Assembly: GCA_947561395.2 (NCBI GenBank)
Contig: OX387192.1
Span: 11,506,221 to 11,570,220 of the forward strand
DNA length: 64,000 nt
Direction of reading: 5' to 3'
From: Buxus sempervirens
Taxonomy: Eukaryota > Streptophyta > Magnoliopsida > Buxales > Buxaceae
The notes below the pieces were generated by a model. The model was given only the letters and a program-made list of their open reading frames with translations, ran no database searches and had not been told where the DNA came from. Every line of letters starts with the position of its first letter. Within the stretch, counting starts at the first letter, position 1. Positions 57,009 to 64,000 of the stretch are shown here, piece by piece. A program made the translations under genes and the position numbers.

Positions 57009-57657
57009 ATGGATCCTAGTTCTGCTATTGTCGTTTCGACCAGAGGGGAAGACGTTTCGTTCTCCACAATAACCAATGGTGTGACCACTAATACAAGCAG
57101 AGCTAGCGTTTCAAATTCCACCTCCAAAAACACCGGACCAGGTACTAAATCGGGGTTTTCGATTTATCTACTCTATCTATTTCGCTGAAGTTATTTTTTC
57201 TTCGGAGATTTCTCTATTCGTTCTCGCTCAATTTGTTGCTATTGTGACAACGACAGATAGCTGGAATCGACAACCTTCTGTGTATCCGTCTATTGGCATG
57301 TCAAAAGAGATTATGGTAAGTTATTGTTTCTCTTCTTTGACAAATGGTTTTTGCTTTCTTTCTTTGTGTCGGCCTTTATTGTTCTTTGATGTTGTCTGGT
57401 GAATTTCTATTCATATGGAGGGATGTTGCGGAATCTGATTTCTGAGAAGTTAAGCATGGATTTAGGGGTTCGTTCTAGGAAGGAAGTTCCGGCAACTGTC
57501 ATGCTCGAAGAAAGCTCTCTGTTGTCTCCATCTATCGACACAGAGAGGTCCTATTTACTTTTCCACTTTCGTTTTTAATGCATTTTTCAAAATTGTCATT
57601 TATGAATCCTTTAGCAGAGATTCCACCATTTATGAATCCTTTAGTAGAGACTCCAGG
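57009..57657 (+). CDS. Putative 5' exons of an unidentified gene
   Basis: Not recognised. Proposed exons: 57009-57141 (ATG, MDPSSAIVVSTRGEDVSFST and a Ser/Thr-rich run; donor GTACTAAA), 57257-57315 (after CGACAG; SWNRQPSVYPSIGMSKEIM; strong donor GTAAGT), about 57449-57546 (after TTTCTGAG; KLSMDLGVRSRKEVPATVML and EESSLLSPSIDTER; donor GTCCTA), and 57617-57657 (after TTTAGCAG; DSTIYESFSRDS; donor GTAGGG). All four stay in one frame across the junctions, which is unlikely by chance. No continuation was found before the gypsy sequence at 58745, so the gene may be truncated. The upstream coding-like frames suggest either an alternative start or frameshifts, so a pseudogene is possible. Confidence 0.4.
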
Positions 57658-58744
57658 TAGGGTTTTACTGTTAACGATTAAAAGATGTTTTTTTTATTTT
57701 TTATTATATCTTAAAGTTGAGTTACTTCATGATTTAAGGAAATAGGGAGAGGATGTACAAGGACTTAAGGGCGTGGGTTTACAAGTCTTTATTGTTTTTT
57801 TCCCCTTTAATTCTCAGAGTTAATGGAAAGATAACATCATGCCCAATTAGGCAGATTTTAAAGCTAAACCACATGAACTTTGGTGGCCTATAAGGTACTT
57901 CCGAAAGTTACAACAAAAAGAATAGGAGAAGCCTATAACAAAAGGTTTAATGCATCTAGATTATGAAATTATTTTGTACACTCAGGTTATTATTTGCTGA
58001 CTAATGTCATCCTTTAAAAGGCTCCTTGATAATGAAATAACTTATATTCTTATGGTACTTCTTTATAATGAAATTACTAGGTGATCTAAACTTTGGTTTA
58101 GGGCCATTGGACAAATCTATCTAGAAGCTTGAGGGGATTTGTAAGATATCTCAGTCAATACTTGCTCTAACAAGAAACAAATGTTTCTTTATATAAGAAA
58201 CAAATGTTTCTTTATATCTAGATAGAATTAAAAGTTCTATATCTGGTCATGTTCATAGAAATGTTATTTTTTCAGACCGCCTACCTAAAGTGTCTATTTG
58301 ACACTATTCAAGTATTAAACGTCAATAGTAATGTCTTATTTTAATTAGTGGGGGTCAATAATAGGAATCCTGTCCTGTCATTCCAAACATTCAAAAACTG
58401 CATATTTAGCAACCATCTATTAACTTTTTCGTTCAGAAACACCATTATTACCTCTATTTGTGGGTTTGGTCATTATCATCTTTTAATAGATTAATTCTTT
58501 GTAATTTAGTCAATCTCATGAGCTTATTCGTTTGACGTCATTAGTATTATTTTCCTTTGAAATCTTTTAAGCTAATTTGCCTTATGGAAGTGCAATTTAT
58601 GTTGAAAATTTGCCTTCTCCAGGTTTGGCTATAGCCATATCCTTTTTTTTTTTAAAAGGTAATGGGTTCAAATAATAGTCCATTTGTACATATGAGACTG
58701 CTCTTGAGGCTGGAATCAATAGTGAATTGTCTATTTGACTATTT
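57658..58744. other. Nothing recognised
   Basis: AT-rich, no domain. It could hold a long intron of the putative gene at 57009. A local repeat AAACAAATGTTTCTTTATAT occurs twice near 58175-58220. Confidence 0.5.
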
Positions 58745-59738
58745 ATTGCAAATGAAAAATATCAGTTTGTCCTTTGGGAGAGACCACTAGGGTCCAAATT
58801 GTATATAGAGACTGTATGATCAGGATGGGTCGAGTAGAGTTGCTCGAGGATTTGATTGAGCTAGAGTTCAGAGGATATGATGTGATATTGGAGATAGACT
58901 GGTTATTTAGACACTATGTCACTATTGAATATCATAAGGGGACAGTTATAGTTAGTAAGCCTGAGCAGCCGACTTATTGCTTTATTTGTGAAGGATTGGA
59001 GAGTCAGATTGGGTTAGTGGCTTCGGTGGCAGTAGAAGAGATCATAAGTGACACAGTTGACCTTTCTAATGTGCCAGTGGTATTTGAGTTTGCAGATGTA
59101 TTTCCGGATGATATGCCAGGATTACCACCCACTAGAGCCATTGATTTTAGAATCCAACTTCAGCCTGGTACGGCTCCTGTGTCCAAGCCACCTTACAGGT
59201 TGGCAAAACTTGAGCAAGATGAGTTGAAGAAGCTGTAGATGAGCTTCTGGAGAAGGGTTTTATCAGACCTAGCGTGTCACCGTGGGGTGCACAAGTTCTT
59301 TTTGTGCCAAAGGAGGATGGTAGTATGCGCATGTGCATTGATTATAGGCAACTTAACCAAGTCACAGTTAAGAACAAGTACCCTTTGCCTAGGATCGATG
59401 ACTTGTTTGATCAGTTGAGAGGCGCATCTTGGTTTTCCAAAATTGATTTGAGATCAGGCTATCACCAGTTAAGAGTTGCTGAAGAAGATATAGAGAAGAC
59501 AACATTTCGGACTCAGTATGGGCACTCTGAGTTTCTAGTCATGCCTTTTGGGTTGACTAATGGCCCCACAGTTTTCATGGATATCATGAATCGAGTCTTT
59601 CACCAGTATCTGGATAACTTTGTGTTGGTTTTCATTGATGATATTTTGGTATTCTCAAAGGCTCAAGAGGCGCATGTTGGTCATTTGAGAATAATACTCC
59701 ATACGTTGAGAGACCATCAGTTATATGCCAAGTTTAGT

Positions 59739-60963
59739 TGAAAGAGTAGGAGACTACTCTAAAGGTCCACGATCTACAACAATTATGATCTTAACAATGC
59801 GGAAACATACATACAGAAATTATACGAGGAAACCTGAATCCAGATCCAGGAAAAACCTCGAGTCTATATGAGGCGACTAATCCTTAGGATCTCCACTATT
59901 GAATGAAAAGCAATTACAAAGGAAAACACACTTAACCTTTACAATTGAACTCACTCAACAGCAATCTACAGCTCGAATCCACGAACTGTAGCACAACTTG
60001 AATCCACAAGCTGCAATTCACGATCTATCCAGATCCACAGCTTGAATCCACGAACTGCAACACAACTTGAATCCACAAGTTGCAAATCATGATCAATCCG
60101 GATCCACAGCTCGAATCCACGAACTGCAACACAACTTGAATCCACAAGCTGCAATTCACGATCAGTCCAGATCGTAACAATCACCTCAGAGTCCACTGAG
60201 ATGATCCAATGCAATACGAATCCACCTATGCATACAACAAACTCGATCAACAATCCAGGAGATCATACGATCAAGTGAAGTTCCGAACTGAAGAAGAATC
60301 CTCAAACTCCAATTCCAGGTGATCTCTCTCAGATCTCCCCCTCACTCGATCACCGACTCTCTAAAGATGAATTGATTGAATCTCGAACACCTCAAGATCC
60401 AAATCAAATTGATCAAAAGAAAAAAGTCATTTCAAAAAGAATACAGCTCGTCTATTTAAAGAAGAAATCTCAGATTGCGTCGAGCGCTGGTGGCGTTGTG
60501 GTGCGATCGGGGTAGACGGCTGGAAGCGAACTCAAGTCCCGCTCAAATCCAAAAGACTCAGTTAAGGATGCGCTGCCAGCGCGCTGCTAGCGGGAGGGAA
60601 CGCGGCATGTGCACAGCTGATTTGTAGATTCTTCAATCTTGCTCTGCGCTACCAGCGGCGTGTTGGCATCGCCTTACGAAGCCGGTACGCGTGCTTTACT
60701 TTCAAAGTGCTATTTCACTTATGCGCTACCAACGGAGTGATAGCGGCGTTGATCCTTGCAAGTGCCTTTACGAAATGTTCTTTCTTTAGAAATCTTTACA
60801 TTTCCTTGAGCTACTAGTGGCGTGGTAACTGTGTGGCAGCCTCACCTTCCTCTTTACTAAATTCACAGAATTTATATTTTGATTCTGCACATCTTGAAAT
60901 TTATTGGAGGATATAATTTGTCAAACATTTGCCATATAAGGAGTGTGAGTTTTCACACTTACA
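59739..60963. mobile_element. Solo LTR, 1225 bp, inserted in gypsy RT
   Basis: Begins TGAAAGAGTAGG and ends CACTTACA (TG...CA), and is flanked by the pentamer TTAGT at 59734-59738 and 60964-60968. Removing it and one pentamer makes the gypsy frame continuous across ...LYAKFS / KCQFWL. No internal primer site, polypurine tract or coding domain. The orientation is ambiguous, since both strands have TG...CA; TGTAAGTG on the minus strand fits the common TGT...start better. Confidence 0.9.
59967..60173. repeat. Minisatellite, three 69-bp units, inside the solo LTR
   Basis: Units start near 59967, 60036 and 60105. Each contains CACAGCT(C/T)GAATCCACGAACTG, GCACAACTTGAATCCACAAG-type and ATCCAGATCCA-type words. 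A period of 69 bp is a multiple of three, so a long frame is open on the minus strand, but it has no homology and is a repeat artefact. Confidence 0.88.
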
Positions 60964-62046
60964 TTAGTAAATGCCAGTTTTGGCTAAGTCAGATCTCTTT
61001 TCTTGGTCACATCATCTCAGGTGAGGGTATCTCAGTGGACCCCACCAAATTCCAGGCAGTTTCAGATTGGCCTAAACCAACCTCAGTGACAGAGATACGC
61101 AGTTTCCTTGGCATGATTGGTTATTACCGCCGATTCTTTGAGGGTTTTTTCTAAGATTGCATAACCATTGTCCAATTTAACCAAGAAAGCAGTTCCATTT
61201 AAGTGGGATGACAAATGTGAGCAGAGTTGAAGCAGAGGCTTACCACGACCCCAGTGTTGATTGTACCATCCATGGATGAGCCTTTTGCTGTCTATTGTAA
61301 TGCATCCAGGATTGTTTTGGGTTGTGTGCTGATGCAGCAGGGTCGAGTTGTAGCATATTCTTCCCGTTTATTAAACCCTCATGAGAAGAATTACCCCACC
61401 CACGACTTAGAGTTGGCAGCCATAGTCTTCGCATTGAAGATATGGAGGTATTACCTATATGGGGTTGAGTTTGAGATTTTCTCAAATCATAAGAGTTTGA
61501 GATACGTATTTTCCCAGAGAGATCTCAACATGAGGCAGAGAAGATGGATGGATTTATTGAAGGATTTCAAATTTACACTGTAGTACCATCCATGTAAGGC
61601 GAATGTAGTAGCAGACGCCTTGAGCCGTAAAGGCGCTACTGAAGAGACTTCCATTGCTACTTTAGCTACTTTTATGGTTAGTCAGTGCAGCCTTGTAGAT
61701 GTTATTCGTGATTGGCAGTAAGAGTTCTATTTACCTCAGGATGGAGTTATCCGAGTAGCCAAAGTTTAGGTAGACCTTGACTTGATTCAGAGGAACAGGG
61801 TGAGTCAGTTGACAGATTCGGAGTTGATCACTACCAGGAGATTGTTGAGTGAGGGTTCTGAGACCATCAGAGACTTTATTGATAGTAGGGTTGCAACTCG
61901 GTCCGGGTAAAACCGAATCCGAACCGACTTCGGTTCGGTTTTTTATATGTCTGGTTCGGTTTTGGATTCAAAATCTCCAAACCGAATTAAATCGGTTTGG
62001 TTCTGGGTTGTGTGATCGGGTAAACCGAACCGAACCGAATTGAACC

Positions 62047-62050
<4 letters not shown>

Positions 62051-62098
<48 letters not shown>
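62051..62098 (+). repeat. (AC)n(AT)n microsatellite
   Basis: About 19 AC units followed by about 5 AT units, in the subterminal part of the hAT element. Confidence 0.95.
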
Positions 62099-62330
62099 CT
62101 AAAATTTTACCCTTAAATTTTTAACATATTACAAACGAACCTCTCTTAAATACTAAATCCCCTCCCAAACCCTAAACCCGACCTGCCTCCCTTCTCTCCC
62201 CCTTCTCTTCGCTGCCGGGATTGCGAGCTTCGAGAAGCGATTTGTCAACCAGATCTGGAACTCCAACTTCCGTGATCCTGCTCCGGCTCCTCTCCGATCG
62301 GTCACTATAACCAGGTATGATCTCGAGGAT

Positions 62331-62730
62331 CTCTAAAATCACTTTCTGATTTAGTTGTTTAGATAGCTGTTTGTGAGCTCATCTTGAAGGAAGGAAGATA
62401 TCACACCTGAGATTGCAATTTTTTGGTTTTTTTTTTTGGGTGGATCGTCCATAGTCTTCTTGCTTTCCATTTTTTCTTCAAATCTGCGGTGTTTGAAATA
62501 ATTCCACAAACGTGTTGAAATAATTAAAGGCACCGGCAAATAATCACAAACACACAACAAAGAAAGCACTCAGATCAAACAATCTAAACCTAAAACACAT
62601 ATTCGGCGATGAAACCAAGTCACAACCAAAAATCTCCAAAATGAGAAATTTCCACATTACAGCTACGAAGGATGGCCAAAACGGAATCAAATAGAAAACA
62701 ATGAACAACTCGTGTCTTACCAGTGATTGT
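62331..62730. other. hAT interior, non-coding
   Basis: AT-rich; no domain seen. Sequence left of the PGK homology (62580-62730) may be further captured DNA or an intron. Confidence 0.4.
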
Positions 62731-62915
62731 AGATCTGACAGAGTGACCTTGGGCCTTGTAAAAAGTGAAAATCATTCCACCACCTAGCAATAGGATGTCA
62801 ACCTTCCCCAATAGCAACTCCATCACCCAATCTTAGTTGATACCTTTGACCCGCCTACAATGGCAACAAATGGCCTCTTGGGATTTGTTACAGCTCCAAC
62901 AAGATAGTCGAGCTC
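62731..62915 (-). pseudogene. PGK: Phosphoglycerate kinase gene fragment captured in hAT element
   Basis: Minus strand: an intron-like TTCTTGTATTAG ends at 62916, then [20 protein letters not shown] and [11 protein letters not shown] 1-nt loss near 62826 follows, then [20 protein letters not shown] and TFYKAQGHSV in the next frame. This is the conserved core around the hinge of plant phosphoglycerate kinase (family pattern GGSKVS.KI..., LLGGGM.FTFYKA.G). Homology stops after GHSV(RS). The retained intron acceptor shows genomic DNA, not mRNA, was the source. It is antisense to the transposase. No kinase activity is possible from this piece. Confidence 0.88.
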
Positions 62916-63590
62916 CTAATACAAGAACAAAAAACATGATATGATCTCAAACATACATGATCTTTTATGAACTATACATCAGGTTTCAGACCTCATGTAT
63001 CAAAAAGTTTCAAAATCTATACATAATGGAAAAAATAAATATATATTTGTTTTACATGACAGCTGTTAAACCACAACAGAAACTATTTTCCCTTGCAATG
63101 AGTACTGTTACATGCAGACGTATTGGATAAGGACCCACCTCGTGTAAGAAGCATGGTTGGAGACATGTTAGGAGACAAGTAATAATATTCTAAATTAAGA
63201 TGATTTGATCCCAAGAATTTTGTTCTTCATTCAAGTCATTTAGAATTGAATCCATGATTTACAGATATGATTAATATTCTACTTACGTTATAAAGTACAG
63301 AACATTAGAACTTGTGCTGAATTTTCTTTGTGATCATCTCTTCTTTACTCATCAAATGCTTTATTTTTTATTTTTTATTTTTTATTTTTTGGTATGCTAC
63401 TTGATTTGACATGGTGAAGTCCAATAGAAAATTGACTATGATTTTGATTTTCTACAGATGCTTTGAATTGGTGTGTTCTATTTCAGTTTTTCTTTAGCAT
63501 TTATTTTATTGATTTGAGAGTAAAATGTGCATCACTTTCGTGGTCTTAATCATTTATGCTGAAGTGTCTATTTCATTGTTATTTGATTAG
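62916..63590. other. hAT interior between PGK fragment and transposase
   Basis: 62916-62940 looks like PGK intron sequence on the minus strand. The rest is AT-rich with a repeated TTTTTTATT word at 63360-63390. No coding homology. Confidence 0.4.
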
Positions 63591-64000
63591 ATGTCAAGCA
63601 TGGGTGATACTAAAACTAGTGAGGAAAATACTGAAACTATGGCAACTTAATTGGTGTCATCGAGTTCTAAAAGGCATATAAAGGAAGATCAGTAGTTTGG
63701 GAGCATTTTACTAAGTTGAAAAGTTTAAGTGGGGGAAAATCTGAAAGGGCAACATGCAACTATTGTCATAATGAATACTCATGCTCAAGTATTAATGGAA
63801 CTAGCACCCTTCATAAACATTTAGATAAATGCCCGAAGTATCCGTATAGTTAGAAGAATAAGAATCAAAAACTTTTATCATTTTCGTCATTGGGACAAGA
63901 ATGGGATGGTGTCTTAACTAATTGGAAATTTGATCAAGAGCAATGTCAAAAGGCTCTTGTTAACATGATAATTGTTGATGAGTTATCATTTAGATTTGTT
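63591..64000 (+). pseudogene. hAT transposase N-terminus with BED zinc finger, disrupted
   Basis: A possible start is at 63591 (MSSMGDTKTSEENTE), with an in-frame TAA a few codons later. After a frame change: VVWEHFTKLK, then the BED finger CNYCHNEYSCSS...LHKHLDKC (C..C...H....C, about 63751-63832), a TAG near 63852, then KFDQEQCQKALVNMIIVDEL and SFRFV at the window edge. The last stretch is the typical start of the plant hAT catalytic region. The DDE domain and dimerisation domain lie outside. Confidence 0.85.

Larger units (their letters stand above)
58774..61720 (+). pseudogene. Gypsy protease-RT-RNase H, disrupted
   Basis: The RT catalytic box FIDD is intact (59632-59643). In RNase H the usual Asp of YSDAS is Asn (YCNAS, about 61291), and the Asp of TDHKSLRY is also Asn (SNHKSLRY, about 61483), both consistent with G-to-A changes. 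The frameshift after ELKKL (59236) is a 1-nt loss. The RNase H end VADALSRKG (about 61610) lies beyond a TAG. Chromovirus affinity is inferred from residue patterns only. Confidence 0.88.
58745..61885 (+). mobile_element. Ty3/gypsy (chromovirus-like) pol fragment
   Basis: Starts inside the protease (FRGYDVILEIDWLFRHYVTI), then PDVFP-like ADVFPDDMPGLPP, then RT ([43 protein letters not shown]), which is broken by the solo LTR at 59739-60963. It resumes with KCQFWLSQISFLGHIISGEG and continues through RNase H ([20 protein letters not shown]) to a tail ending RDFID, where the hAT element begins. One frameshift is near 59236 and stops are near 61153 and 61582. It is truncated at both ends and lacks integrase and recognisable own LTRs. 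Confidence 0.92.
61886..64000 (+). mobile_element. hAT element with BED-finger transposase, right end outside window
   Basis: Left terminus TAGGGTTGCAACTCGG at 61886, inserted into gypsy pol after ATTGATAG (possible left target-site octamer). The subterminal region is rich in CCGAA/TTCGG words, followed by an (AC)n tract. A leader-like ACCCTAAACCCGACC region (62170-62330) follows, then the PGK fragment in antisense and a transposase remnant at 63591-64000. The right terminal repeat is not in the window. Confidence 0.8.

Noticed and set aside
59966-60253. 95-codon minus-strand ORF
   Set aside because: It is a translation of the 69-bp minisatellite; the period is a multiple of three, which keeps the frame open.
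62351-62569. 72-codon minus-strand ORF in the hAT interior
   Set aside because: No similarity to PGK or to transposase; AT-rich non-coding sequence.

Overview
This is angiosperm nuclear DNA. It is AT-rich and intron-rich, and plant transposable elements fill most of the space. I cannot name the species. The clearest single-copy gene is an L-arabinokinase (ARA1-type) gene on the minus strand. Its start codon is at 32216, and 21 consecutive in-phase coding exons can be read down to 623; the 3' end lies beyond the left edge of the window. About 2.0 kb of coding sequence (662 codons) is spread over 31.6 kb. The introns hold degraded retroelements, inverted repeats and local duplications.

Layout. 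1-32.2 kb: ARA1. The intron at 4331-13636 carries a decayed Ty3/gypsy element, a LINE fragment and a 3.5-kb LTR-like repeat (copy A) that itself contains a TRIM-like palindrome between two copies of a ~395-bp duplication. The intron at 22972-29715 carries an RTE-type LINE tail, a hAT-like 5' end and a perfect-looking hairpin. The intron at 30398-31406 holds a ~500-bp tandem duplication that includes a broken copy of the end of exon 2. 32.6-36 kb: a 721-bp hAT-type element with a perfect 8-bp target duplication sits about 390 bp upstream of the ARA1 start codon. Next comes a PIF/Harbinger remnant with transposase C-terminus, split by a 591-bp hAT element. 36.1-43.2 kb: copy B (minus) and copy D (plus) of the LTR-like family. 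43.7-50.1 kb: a full-length but dead Ty1/copia retrotransposon with both LTRs and target duplications. 51.7-54.7 kb: copy C. 54.7-55.7 kb: the 3' end of an L1-type LINE (zf-RVT plus RNase H). 57.0-57.7 kb: small exons of an unidentified plus-strand gene. 58.7-61.9 kb: Ty3/gypsy pol interrupted by a 1225-bp solo LTR. 61.9-64.0 kb: a hAT element with BED-finger transposase remnants that carries, antisense, an unspliced fragment of a phosphoglycerate kinase gene; it runs off the right edge.

The most unusual items are: (1) the non-autonomous LTR-like repeat family (copies A-D) with a recurring GC-rich palindromic module; (2) the PGK gene fragment inside a hAT element; (3) the nested Harbinger/hAT insertion with target duplications and a neighbouring paralogous empty site; and (4) the exon-2 fragment duplication inside ARA1. 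I saw no tRNA or rRNA gene and no CRISPR array, and nothing suggests bacterial or organellar DNA. All exon borders come from reading conserved protein frames against GT/AG borders by eye; nothing was aligned by computer.
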